This document shows, piece by piece, positions 43,522 through 54,230 of a stretch of DNA of 64,000 nt (its first letter is position 1; each line of letters starts with the position of its first letter). The notes beneath the pieces were generated by a model. The model searched no databases and had not been told where the DNA came from. It saw only the letters and a list, made by a program, of their open reading frames with translations. The stretch spans positions 496,001 through 560,000 of the forward strand of contig JACCIC010000200.1 of NCBI GenBank assembly GCA_018907035.1, written 5' to 3'. The position numbers and the translations under genes were made by a program. Origin of the DNA: Sycobia sp. Sy_11 (lineage: Eukaryota; Arthropoda; Insecta; Hymenoptera; Epichrysomallidae).

Positions 43522-43719
43522 TCATATGGCTGACGATATCTTTTGCGGTAAGAATATTTGAAAGTTTTCATCTATCTCCGCAACTACTTTCGTACCATAT
43601 TTTGTGGAGACTTGCTTAAGAGCAGTCACCATGTACTGATGATTTTTCTCCAATTCCGTACATTTCTTCCTCGGCAAGAAGTCGCATTCCGAAATTTTAT
43701 TCAGAGTGACTAAATTCAT
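43522..43719 (-). CDS. Small conserved Polinton-associated ORF
   Basis: A 65-codon minus-strand ORF, MNLVTLNKISECDFLPRKKC to FQIFLPQKISSAI. The block VTALKQVSTKYGTKVVAEID is one I have seen repeatedly in insect Polinton neighbourhoods; function unknown, possibly an OB-fold-like protein. The ATG lies one base after a strong splice acceptor (see 43721-43790), so a 5' exon upstream is likely. It appears undamaged as far as it goes; the C-terminal end may be truncated. Confidence 0.5.
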   Translation of the reverse strand: MNLVTLNKISECDFLPRKKCTELEKNHQYMVTALKQVSTKYGTKVVAEIDENFQIFLPQKISSAI

Positions 43720-43720
43720 T

Positions 43721-43790
43721 CTAAAAAAAAGAAATATTTTATAAATTCTATCATATTTTTTTCTAACAGAAAATTAACTATGAATCTTAC
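43721..43790 (-). other. Predicted intron before the small ORF
   Basis: On the minus strand the donor TAAG|GTAAGA (GT at 43790-43789) and acceptor TTTCTTTTTTTTAG (AG at 43722-43721) frame a 70-nt intron. The next exon begins A-ATG. Confidence 0.6.
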
Positions 43791-43794
43791 CTTA

Positions 43795-46700
43795 CTAGAA
43801 TAGTCTTTTTTTCTTTGAAGAAGGACGACAATTCTCAAACTGTTTAACTGCTCGAATAAGTTCTTCATCATCCTCAGTCTGTTCATATAGCTGATTCCTC
43901 ACCACAATTTCTGCCTCTTCCATTGCCTCGTGGAGTACATCCCGTCTCTCGATTTCAACTGAGCTTACCCCTTCCAATATTTCCAAGATTTCTTTAAGAT
44001 TTCATTCATGTAATAGTTCATCTGAAGTATTATACTCAACGCTTATTGGTTCACCTTCACTGCTATAAAGCGTCATCCTCTCTTGTGCAGCTTGATATTC
44101 ATTGGTTGCTTTATCACTCCTCACTTGTTCTGCGTGTACATCTACCGTTACTCGAATCTCATTGGTGATTTTATTCTCCCTCTCTTCTTCCTTAGTAGCT
44201 GCACCTACTTGAGCTACTCTTCCATTAGTCTCGTCGTATCCTCTCTCATTACCATTCCCCTCCTCTATTTGATGACTTTTACTTTCCATTATTTCCCTCT
44301 GTACCTGACTTGCAGCTTGCGTCATTTGCTCTTGTACGATTTTATAGTGACCCCAAGGTAATGTGTCTGTAGTATTGGGCAATAAGTATCTTTTATCATC
44401 AAATGGCCTGAGGGCAATTTTTTTCTGTTTTTCTGTATGCACTATGTGTAATTTTGAGCGAATGTTACACTGCTCTCGCCGTATAATCACGAGATCTTCC
44501 AAACATCTTCGATAATCCTCAAACGTGATTGATGTTTTTACAACGTTCGATTTTATTCCTTTAGCTTTTTTCACTATCCCTCCTCCATCTACCAAAATAC
44601 TGTACATTTTACTCCGTAAACCGATAAATTCCATCATAATCCTTCCATTACATTCACCTTTCATGAGTCCAGGAACTTCTTTATTTTGACATGGTATACC
44701 ATACTGATAATTTTCGTCATAATCAGAAGTATCAAATCTATGAATATCTTGTTTCATTACTTGATACATATCAATATCCTCTACTTCATATATTAAGCTA
44801 TCAGTATCAGTATATAAAAGCTTACACTTTTCGCCCACTCGACGTTTTATGTAAGAGTAGTGAAAATCATAAACTAATGTCTTTGATAGACCGACGATAC
44901 AAAGCGCGACGTATATCGGCTTTTTGATTGTTACACTTGTTTCCTTAAGCTGAATCGCAACTAAATTTTCATCGAAAATTACACAGCTATGATAATTAGG
45001 TAGAGCTATGCGTGCCTCTGCTCCATATCGACCAGTGAATTTATTTAATAAACGTACATCAACGCGAGATCGCTCTCGCTCAATGCATTTTCCATATACA
45101 GCATTAATTAATAATTTATAAAAAAGTTTTTCAAACTCATTCTTTGCATGCTTTCGCTTTTCAGTATTTAGTTCGACATATGGTTTCAGCCAGTGTTTCT
45201 GTTTAAAACTCAAAATTCTATGTACTTTTTCAATCGAAGACCATTGTCAAGCGCTTGCTTAAGAGCACGATAATGAATTATATATCTTTTTTTATCTTTC
45301 AATCAAGTTAGCAGTTTCTTCTGTTTTGAATCAGGTGGTGTACGCTGCTCAGCACAGAAAGGTAAATCACAATGTTGGTCATGTATTTCCTCAGGATACT
45401 CCAAATCTACTTCAGCAATATAGCCTATATCTAAATCTGATGGTGTATTGAAAAAGTTACGAGTTGATTCATAATCAACCCACTTAAATTTTCCAATCGG
45501 TAAATGTTGTACCATCACCCAACCATATAGATTATTAATATTGTAATATAAAAGTGTCTTTATTTTATTTTTTTCATCGTATCCCGATGCCATATATGGA
45601 TTATTTGCCTTTGAATATCGATTGAAGCACTGACTTATTCCACCCCGAATGCCTGATTCAATTAATAGTAACATGTCAATATCAGTTAGGAGCTCTAATT
45701 CTACCTTTGTCATTTTTAGAGCTGCTGAAAATGTTAATCCTGGAGTAGTGTAAAGTAAGTGTGCTGGACATAAGCCGTATGCCTTTATAGATGTATTTCG
45801 AAAATTTTCGAAGACATCTGCTAAGAGGAGAACATCCGTTTTTAAGTATAAGTCTGAATACTCTCCTAATGTCTTTATTTTAAAACTTTCCCATACTTGA
45901 ACAGCGTGCTTGTAATCTTCTTCAGTAATATCTGAATCTGTTAATTTATTATAAAATTCATTTGTCGACGGCAGTTTTGTAGTTAATAATTTATCGAGTC
46001 CATCTAAAAAATCGTAGGGAAATATGCCTTTACGTCTAAGAAGATTAATATTTTCATTTGAGAATCCATCTAATTGAAATTCCTGTATTGCTATTGGTAC
46101 ATTATCTAGATACGACGCAAGTTTCTCTAAGGATGATGTTAAAAATCGCCAAGAATCTATAAATCTAAAATTTACATCACAGTCATCCATATACTTCGTA
46201 AATGAAATATATTTTTCGTTGTTATGAGGTATTAGAGTAATTCGTCCATTCATCAGTGTAGAAGTTCCAAGTTCATTAAAAATAAAATGTGTGTCATAAT
46301 TGAGGTTATGAAAAATTGCGGGAATAAATTTTGAGTCTTTATAGTTCAAATTGCATGAATTATGAACAGCACCTCTGAACCTAAAGAGAAAAAACAAATT
46401 AATTAAAAAAAGTTACTTTTTGTTTATCTAAAAAAAACTTACCTTCCTGTAAGATGACAATGATCTTGTACTGCCAGTTGCCCATCTAGAAATGGTTTGC
46501 GACATATATGGCAATTGGTTGACCATTGAAAAGATAATTTTTCAAGGTCTGTGAGTTTCTTTGGTTTTGGATTTTTATAGAGATAATCAATCTGCTCACC
46601 AATTGATTTCAGTTCACGAACAAACCATTGTGCAGGCGTCTCGTCATCTGGACTTTTCTATCTATTTGCTTTGTAAGCGGATAATTTGTCGTCAAAAATA

Positions 46701-48129
46701 TAATACATTTGAAATAGAAACCTATACTGTACGCTTCATGTAATTGAAAAGCATTCTCGTTTTCTGTCGGTTTTAATAAACATTCAAAATCTGAATAAAT
46801 TACAAAAGGTATTACTTTTACTATATTCTTCAAATTTCAAAATGTTATTCGATTTGTTTGGTAAATTGATTCTACAATCGTTAATGTTTTTACAAAGATT
46901 TTCATAATTTTGTAGCCCTTCCTCACCATAAAAATGTTGTAAGCATCTTTCACAATGGTATAATTTTTTATAAGCTTTACTCACTTGCGATCCTAAAAGT
47001 CTATATATACTTTTAATCGGAACATAATGGAATTTAGGTACACTTCCATTATCGTCCAGCATATTATTTTCTTCGTACTCGTCTATGTAGAAATCTTGAA
47101 TCGGGATAAGATTTGCATGTTTCTCTTTCTTATTTAACGAAATATGACAAGGTGATACTTCATATTTCGATCCATACTTCCTAAGCATATAAACATTTAC
47201 TGAAATATTATTCAATTTTTTAAATTTAGAAATATCTTTCAGTTTTACAGGAAAATCTATATCACGAAAGTTCAATTCGTTTGCAAATTTATCATAATTA
47301 TGAACTCTTTGAGGATTTTTTTCATTTGGATGTAATGCTGAAAGAATAGCATATTTGAAGCATTCATTATCAATGCTATGAACATTGATGCATGCTCTTT
47401 TTGATGCTATGAACTTAGGGAGAGGAATATATGATCTTCCCTTGTGTGGTGAAAATTTTTTCATGTTTATGGACAAACTAATAATACTTTTTAATGTCCA
47501 TCTAGAATCTTTATCCTGAAATTCTTCAAGATGTGTAAGAAGTGGTTCCTTAATATACTCCACATACCATTTTTCTAAATCAGTAGACATGTATATTGTA
47601 GCACTCACAGTTGTGAAATATTTAATATCTGTTGTTTCCTCTCCATTTTTCTGCATGGAAAACTCTGATATAAAATCAGAATTTACTTTTATTGCTGTAT
47701 ATTCTTGTAAGCAAGCTCTAACTTTATTTTCAAAGAGCTTCTGTGCGTCGAACAATAAACTTAGAATATCCACATGTTCTAAATTAACAACAACGCCTGT
47801 GCTTATTCGATTTTTAAAAGCAGATTGTATATCTTGCCACTCTACTTTAGCTGACACGTTAGAGATTAGGCTACCTCCCACTGACACTTCACTATCAAGA
47901 TGATAACGAAATCTTGCTTGTAAACATGAAGGATGAGTCAGACATGTCAAAAATTTTTGATTTTCTGCTCGAGAGAGACCTTGTTTTTGTCAAATTCCCT
48001 CAACTTTATTATATCCTGTTCAGTTATTGATAAATAATTCTCGAGTTCGATTATGTTCAATTCACTGACACGATCGTAAATATCAGGAAGTTGTTTCACT
48101 TTAAACTCAATACACGAAAGAAAAACCAT
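43795..48129 (-). pseudogene. Polinton DNA polymerase B, broken
   Basis: Family B DNA polymerase of protein-primed type that would replicate the element. The minus-strand start is at 48129 (MVFLSCIEFK). An N-terminal domain (48129-46860) has FIASKRACINVHSIDNECFK. The 3'-5' exonuclease motif VIYSDFECLL is near 46790, a Cys/His region CHICRKPFLDG...DHCHLTGR ends at an intron, and SWRFLTSSLEKLASYL follows. Polymerase motif A reads YYNINNLYG (catalytic Asp to Asn, 45540-45542), motif B KLLINAVYGKCIE near 45110 and motif C YTDTDSL near 44805. Stops at 45302 and 43998 and frame changes near 47950, 46830 and 45220 inactivate it. Confidence 0.88.
46381..46442 (-). other. Spliceosomal intron inside PolB
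   Basis: Minus strand: ACAGGAAG|GTAAGTTTTTT, then a pyrimidine-rich TTTTTTCTCTTTAG|GTTCAGAGG. Removing these 62 nt joins the conserved DHCHLTGR to FRGAVHNSCNLNY in frame, which matches the uninterrupted family sequence. Confidence 0.85.
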
Positions 48130-48464
48130 CTTACTTTTTGTTTTTTTTAAGTTAACTAATAAAATATATTAAGTTAAATAATTAATATTACTTCTTTAAT
48201 GTCTCATAAAAATATTACACAAAAAAACACTGTTTTGAATACAACACACTTGTATAGTTGACAATGGAAAAAATAAGAAATGTAAAAACTGAACTTATTT
48301 AACTATGGTGAAGAAACTGTGTTCCTCCCAGAAATTGTCTCGCTTTTAAAGGAAAATGAAAAATAAGGAGAAAGGAAAACAGAAGTGGAAGGAGAATATC
48401 AAGCCTGCAATAGAAACCATTCAATAGTGTGTTAGAAAGAGAAGAAAATATCTATTGTCTGAGT
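48130..48464. other. 5' leader/spacer of PolB
   Basis: AT-rich and purine-rich, with no coding frame. It forms the PolB side of the divergent intergenic region. Confidence 0.5.
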
Positions 48465-48800
48465 AGAACCAATCAAAATATCATGCTTTTAATATTTCAT
48501 CTCCTTTCTCCTTGAACAACCAATCATAAACGTCATTTCCTATGAGAGGGAGGAGACGAGCATTGTTTTAGGATCATCTGAGTATCTACGGTTACGCCCT
48601 TTTCAATCATACAAATGCTTTTCTTCTCCCATACCCAATCGTAAGTGACTTTCTCTAAAAATGGAGGAGATGAATACATTCGTAATCAACCAAACAAATT
48701 CAATCTTTGTCCAATCAAATCTTTATTTACTTTTCTTGAATCAGCCAATTGTAGGAGAGTCGTCATTTTCAAGAGGAGCGGAGAACTTTTATAAAAATGA
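48465..48800. promoter_or_regulatory. CCAAT-rich divergent promoter region
   Basis: Five CCAAT boxes on the plus strand at 48469, 48520, 48635, 48711 and 48745, four of them CCAATC, plus a TATA-like TTATAAAAA at 48789-48797. It lies between the divergent PolB gene and the small gene starting at 48873, about 80 bp downstream of the TATA-like site. Confidence 0.5.
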
Positions 48801-48872
48801 ATGCATACGCACAGAACTTACATTCGTAAACATATCTTCAGCCTATAAAATCAGCATATACTAATATGAAAA

Positions 48873-49540
48873 ATGGCTAGAGTGCAAGAATACGAAGAAA
48901 TGTTTAGAAAAAATATTCTTCAGTATCCAGAAGATAAAGTGTTCTTCTGCGATATGCAGGGTTTCCAGACAAGAGGTCCGCAAACTTTCATTTTGAAAGA
49001 ATTTAGTTTATTAGGCATGGAGACAGGTGCACTACCTACAGTGTATCTCTTTAAGCCACCATTTCCATGGAGTGATTTGTCATCGAACGAAAAAAAATGG
49101 TTGACTGGCTGCAGCGTGATTACCATGGAATTGAATGGGAATCTGTTGACATTTCATACCATAGGCTCAAAAGAACATTGGAGATATGCTGTGCAGGAGT
49201 AAAAAAAGGGATGGTTGACAAACATTCTGCGAACTATGAAAGTATGATAAAAATTTCATACTTTCATCATATTTTTATTTTTTCTTTTCATATAGATATA
49301 TTCAAAAGTATACTTTTCCATAGTATTCCATACTTTTTCATACTTTTTCATACTTTTTTCTCTATTTCAGAAATATTGTCGATATCAAGCAGCTAGATTG
49401 TCCATTACTGCAGTCACTACAAAATAAAGGTGAACACGTACTTTGTGAAAATCACACATTAAGCACAAGGTGATTACCAATGTGTGCGATTCGTAACGTG
49501 TTAATTATGCGTACATGGATAGAAGATTATTTCAGTGGAA
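48873..49540 (+). pseudogene. Conserved Polinton-neighbour gene, frameshifted, with intron
   Basis: Starts MARVQEYEEM at 48873, reads KVFFCDMQGFQTRGPQTFIL and PPFPWSDLSSNEKKW, then changes frame near 49100 and continues as MVDWLQRDYHGIEWESVDIS to about 49240. A spliceosomal-looking intron follows (GTATGA near 49241; acceptor TCTATTTCAG ending near 49370). Beyond it, NIVDIKQLDCPLL and MCAIRNVLIMRTWIEDYF are readable up to about 49540 after a stop. I recognise the pattern from insect Polinton-linked genes (possibly nuclease-like) but not its function. Confidence 0.6.
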
Positions 49541-49735
49541 AGTATGTACGAGATAAAACTGGTTAAAAAAAATAAATATAAATGTAATTTTAAAAAATTA
49601 TATTAATAAAAAATATTTAATCTTAAGACAGTATTTTATTTCTACTTTAACAAACAAATTTACAAATAATAAGAAATTTTAAATTAAAAGAAATTTTATA
49701 TATTTTCAATTAAAAGAAAAAATTCTAGGAAATAT

Positions 49736-49812
49736 GAAATTCCGAGAATTCCCTGAAAATTCCTAGAATTTTGGGAAATTCCTAGAATTACCAGAAATTC
49801 CAGGAATTTTGG
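49736..49812 (+). repeat. 19-bp tandem repeat, four units
   Basis: Units start at 49736, 49755, 49775 and 49794 (19, 20, 19, 19 bp), with consensus GAAATTCCTAGAATTTTGG. Each is partly palindromic. Confidence 0.85.
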
Positions 49813-49858
49813 CGTTGGGATTCCTTATGGGGGCAAGTCCCCCCCCCCCGGCGTGGTT

Positions 49859-49889
49859 GTTTGCGCTACGCTGATTTTGGTGCGCAAAC
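49859..49889. repeat. Hairpin GTTTGCGC/GCGCAAAC
   Basis: 8-bp perfect arms 49859-49866 and 49882-49889, in a short GC-rich patch that also has a run of ten C residues near 49840. Confidence 0.8.
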
Positions 49890-50519
49890 TCCCATGCGGT
49901 TCCTTCTTTGGAGAAATTCTCGTGTCTTACATTTTCATAAAATACAAAAAATTAAATTAATTGCTAAAATGTAAATAATATTAGATATTGACAATAATTT
50001 AAAAAAACGCATTTTGTCTGATATAGTTTTTATACAACGTAGTATCAAACACACTGTTAATAAAAAAGAAGACACGCTATTTCTTAGCAAAATCTATTCA
50101 GATATCATCTCATTTTTATAATTTTAGAATATATTTTGACTTAAAATTTTATAATTAGCACTTGATTTGTTATGTGTATGTGATCCTTATTGACTTATCA
50201 ACTTAAACATTGTAAATGTTAAAATTTTCATCAGTTTGACTTAGAACGTCTTAGCGTTTGCCTTTGAATATAATTGTAAGTGTTGATTTATTTATTCTAC
50301 GGAAATTTTTTCAAAACATTAAAAATTAAAATTAAAATAAAAATAATTAAAAATAAAAAAATAATTGACATAAATAATTAAATAAAAATTCAATAAATCA
50401 ATTAAATAAATAGTTAAATACAATATTTTTTGGGAACAGGATAAGCAGTGGAGAAAAAGAGAAATAATAAAATTTAAAATTTAAAATCAATTCATTTATT
50501 TCATATTTTTTAAATTATT

Positions 50520-50665
50520 TATTACAATTTATACTTTTTTTTACAATTTATACTTACAATTTTTTTTTTTTAAATTTTTTTTTACAATTTATAATTACAA
50601 TTTATACATTTTTACAAATTTCAATTTTATTTATAAATATTTCAATTTATACAATTTATACAATA
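50520..50665 (+). repeat. ACAATTTATAC short repeat
   Basis: Seven or more irregularly spaced copies of ACAATTTATAC or near variants in poly-T context. Confidence 0.7.
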
Positions 50666-50880
50666 TTATTTTTTTAATATAATGTCGGAAATAATCCTCG
50701 GACCTGCCGGAGGATCTATTTCTTCAATGCTACTGCTGCTGCTGTTGCTGCTGTTGGTGCTAACAATACTCTCCACGGAGGGGCTCCGTGGACGAGTATT
50801 GTTCGTTGTCATTCTTTTTCTCGGGCAGCATTCGTCGTTGCTTCCCAGACGGTTTGATCGTTTTCGACTGCTACTCTTGC
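50666..50880 (-). CDS. Candidate terminal exon, unknown Ser-rich protein
   Basis: On the minus strand a splice acceptor TTCCTTTTTTATAG (AG at 50882-50881) is followed by an open frame of about 71 codons to a TAA at 50666-50668. The peptide is basic then Ser-rich: KSSSRKRSNRLGSNDECC, RPRSPSVESIVS, SSSSSIEEIDPPAGPRIISD. Composition is GC-richer than its surroundings. The opposite-strand Leu-rich frame is judged to be a shadow. Family unknown; it could belong to a Polinton or to a host gene. Confidence 0.4.
50762..50803. repeat. 18-bp stem-loop
   Basis: AACAATACTC T CCACGGAG, then GGG, then CTCCGTGG AC GAGTATTGTT. Two perfect helices of 8 and 10 bp are separated by a small internal loop. It lies inside the candidate exon. 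Confidence 0.8.
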
Positions 50881-50984
50881 CTATAAAAAAGGAAATGAAA
50901 TAAATTAGATCATAAATAATTTGAAAAAATTAAAAATTTTAATGTTTAAATATTATTATGTCGTCCATGTTCTCTTCTCATTGA

Positions 50985-53119
50985 AGCAATTAACGGTTTA
51001 AACACGGCAACGATAGGTTTAATGGATATTTCATTTTATTCAATTCATAATGATTTTAACAAAATTTATCATTTCTTATCATACCACAGATAGCAGAATT
51101 AGTATCGACTGAAGCTTTTCCATGTTCATTAATAGATTTACCTGCCAACCTTAAATTAGCAGATCCTTCTTTTCATTTACCGGGGGAGATTGGTCAAATA
51201 AATTTATCTAGGGATAATTACGATCTCTTTATGCAAAAGACACAATTAATTTGGATTGTCGTAGGCGGCGTAACCGTTGACAATTGAAGCACCGTCGAAG
51301 GTTGTAAAATTACAGAATTAAAAGGGCAAATAGCTAAGTTTTGGAAATTGGAAGACGTGGCCGCAAGAATTTCAGTTGCGGATGAATATACAGAATGTGA
51401 AGTTCATTATATGGAAAATACATACAGAGACAGTAAAGGAAAATATGTAGTTCGATTACCTTTTCGGACCACCGATCGAGATTTTGGTGATTCAAGAATA
51501 ATAACTTTGCGTCGTTTTTATAGTTTAAGAAAAAGGCTCGACGTAAACTTAGATCTAAAATTACAATATGAAATAGTAATGAAAGAATACATTTCATTAG
51601 GACACATGACGTAATAAACCAGGGTTATTATCTTCCCCACCATGCTGTAATACAAACGACAAGCGCAACGGCAAAGGTATGTGTTGTGTTCGATGCGTTG
51701 GAAAAAACAAATAAAGGCATCGCTTTAAATGATACTTTAATAACCGGTCCAACAATTCAAAATAAATTGTTAGAACATTTGTTAAGATTTCATACACATA
51801 AATACGTACTTGTCGCTGATATAGAGAAAATGTATAGGCCGATTTGGATACATCCGGATGACAGGCGATATCAGAGAATTTTTTGGTATCAGAATAACAA
51901 ACTGTGCGTCTTTGAACTAAACACGGTTACTTTCGCCGAATCTTCGGCGCTTTTTCGTGCTATAAGAACTATACACAAACTCGCCGATGGCGAAAGAACA
52001 CATTATACAATAGGAGCAGAAATTTTAAAACGCGAGCTGTATGTCGATGTTTTATTAACTGGAGCTCAGAGGCTAAAGGAATTAATACAAACTCGCGATG
52101 AATTAATAGAGATTTTAAGGAAAGAGGTATTTAACATCAGGCAATGGGTCTCAAACTATCTGAAAGCTCTTGAAGGTCTAAATGAAGCGGTTTTAGATGT
52201 AAAATTTTTAAAAGTCAAAAAATCTCTACGAAAAACATTAGGTATTTCGTGGAATGCCCATCGTGATGCATTGTTATATAGGGTTAACGCTATTGAATTT
52301 TCGACGAATATTAAAAAACGTTACATATTATCGGAAATCGCGAAGATTTTCGATCCTTTGGGATTACTCGGACCCATATTGTTGCATGCGAAAATTATTA
52401 TGCAGGAGTGCTGGAAATCAAAAATAGATTGGAATGAATCTGTTCCTAGTGCTTTGCATTCGCAATGGATATACTTCGCAGAACAACTTAATCTTTTAGA
52501 TCATCAAACGATCGATCGATATCTGCTAATTGATAATCCTAAACAAATAGATATTTATGGATTCTGTGACTCCAGTAACGCTGGATATGGGGCATGTTTA
52601 TACGTGCGCTCTATTGACGACAAAGAAAAAATTTTCGTGCGTTTATTTTCTGCTAAGGCTCAAGTTTCGTCACTCAAGGATTATAATAACACACCAACAA
52701 AGGATATAATAATTCCTCGATTAGAACTGTGCGGGGCCTTGACGCTGGTTCGTTTATATAGTGAGGCATGTAATGCGATGAATTTTATACTAATTAAAAT
52801 AACGTTCTGGTCAGATTCCATAATAGTTTTATGTTGGCTTAAAAAAATGCCTGATATGCTTAAAACATTTGAAGCTAATAGAGTTGCAGAAATTTAAAAA
52901 ATTTGCCAAAATATTGAATGGTGACATGTGCGATCTGAAAGCAATCCTACAGACGCATTATCCCAGGGACAGCTTCCCCGAGAATTTTCGAAAAATGTAT
53001 GCTGGTTCCGGGGCCCCAGATGGTTAAATAATTTAGTCACTTTGGCCAATGGAGTCCCAATTTTATATAAAAGAACTACGAAGCTTAAAAAAGGGTATTT
53101 GTTTGCACGTAAAGGTTAA
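50985..53119 (+). pseudogene. BEL/Pao protease end, RT and RNase H
   Basis: The protease tail carries LPANLKLADPSFHLPGEI near 51150. RT: AKVCVVFDALEKTNKGIALN, VADIEKMYRPIWIHPDDRR (first catalytic Asp kept) and the box LYVDVLLTGAQ, in which YVDD has become YVDV (GTT at 52049-52051). RNase H: IYGFCDSSNAGYGACLYV, IIPRLELCGALTLVRL and FWSDSIIVLCWLKK, so its acidic residues are present. Stops at 51286, 51612, 52895 and 52922 and a frame change near 51610. Confidence 0.88.
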
Positions 53120-54230
53120 TTTCGATGATATATATTAAATTTTCTTTGTATTCTCGATTGATTCGAGTCATCACGTATTGTTTGCAATTCCGACGTGACA
53201 ATCCTTACCATGAAGGTCTTTCTGTTCCAGAACTAAATGAAGCTGAATTTCGAAACTAATATTTTGAAGTCGAAATAAAAAATCTGCAAAAGGGAGATGA
53301 AACAAAGGGAGCAAAACTGGCTTCTCTTATTAACCCTATTTTAGACAAAAAGGGAATTTTGCGAGTCGGCGGTAGGTTACGTAATGCTAATATTTCTGTA
53401 AACAAACGACACCCGATATTGCTACCATCTCATCACTATATCACTGATTTAATTATTCGTGAAATTCACGAAAAAAATTATCATCAAGGAATTCAATCTA
53501 CATTGTATACTATACGTCATAAATTTTGGTTACTTGACGGAAAAAATCAAGTGCGAAAAATAGTGCGACACTGTATACGCTGCATAAGATTCCAAGCAAC
53601 TCCGATTCAATATAAAATGTCCGATTTACCTAAAATGTCCGTTAAGGCCATGTCCGTTAAGGCCGTGCATTCTGAAATAGTAAGTGATTTAACATCGGAG
53701 GCTTTCTTAGTGGTGCTTAAGCGTTTTATAGGTCGAAAAGCTATCCCTGAACACATCCATTCAGATAATGGAACGAATTTTGTCGGCGCGAGAAACGAAC
53801 TGTGCGAATTATATTCCTTAATTGAATCAAGTCAGTTCAAAACAAAAATAAACGATTTTGCTGTCTCCAAGGGCATTTCATGGCACCTTAGTCCACCCCT
53901 TTCACCTCACTTTGGAGGAATATGGGAGGCAACGGTAAAATCTTTTAAACATCATTTTCGACGAGTAATAGGGGATCGTTTATTCAGCTTTGAAGAACTT
54001 AACACCTTCGCAGTAGAAATTGAAGCGATCTTAAATTTCAGGCCTCTGTGTCCATTATCAACGGATCCAAATGATCCTTTAGCGTTAACTCCCGCTCATT
54101 TTTTAGTTGATCGACGCATTAATATGCTGCCGGTAAATAATTATCTAACTATTGCAGAAAATCGATTATCATCCTGGCAATTGGTTACTAAGGCGAAGTA
54201 ACATTTTTGGAAGCGCTGACAGTTTAAGAA
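53120..54230 (+). pseudogene. BEL/Pao integrase with internal deletion
   Basis: Zinc-binding HHCC region: IREIHEKNYHQGIQSTLY and VRHCIRCIRFQATP (53450-53600). The catalytic core keeps the second Asp (HSDNGTNFVGA near 53760) and the Glu (FGGIWEATVK near 53920). The segment that should hold the first Asp is missing: MSDLPK leads directly through a 15-bp tandem duplication (ATGTCCGTTAAGGCC twice, 53635-53664) into AVHSEIVSDLTSEAF. The rest (LTPAHFLVDR) is normal for the family. Stops and a frame change lie before 53360. Confidence 0.87.

Larger units (their letters stand above)
40190..49560. mobile_element. Maverick/Polinton element, decayed
   Basis: A block of virus-like transposon genes: double-jelly-roll protein (-), small conserved ORF (+), coiled-coil ORF (+), retroviral-like integrase with chromodomain (+), two small ORFs (-), protein-primed type DNA polymerase B (-) and a small conserved gene (+). 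TIRs and the 6-bp target duplication were not found, and ATPase and protease are absent here. Every long gene has stops or frameshifts, so the element is dead. Confidence 0.85.
49561..50519. other. Non-coding DNA with small repeats
   Basis: AT-rich except for 49813-49920. No coding frame recognised. Confidence 0.5.

Noticed and set aside
44083..44361. Plus-strand frames within the PolB gene, also at 44691-44927 and 47589-47903
   Set aside because: Shadows of the recognisable minus-strand polymerase.
50682..50903. Leu-rich 73-residue plus-strand frame resembling a signal peptide
   Set aside because: The hydrophobic run comes from CTG repeats; the minus strand has a splice acceptor and a more protein-like peptide.
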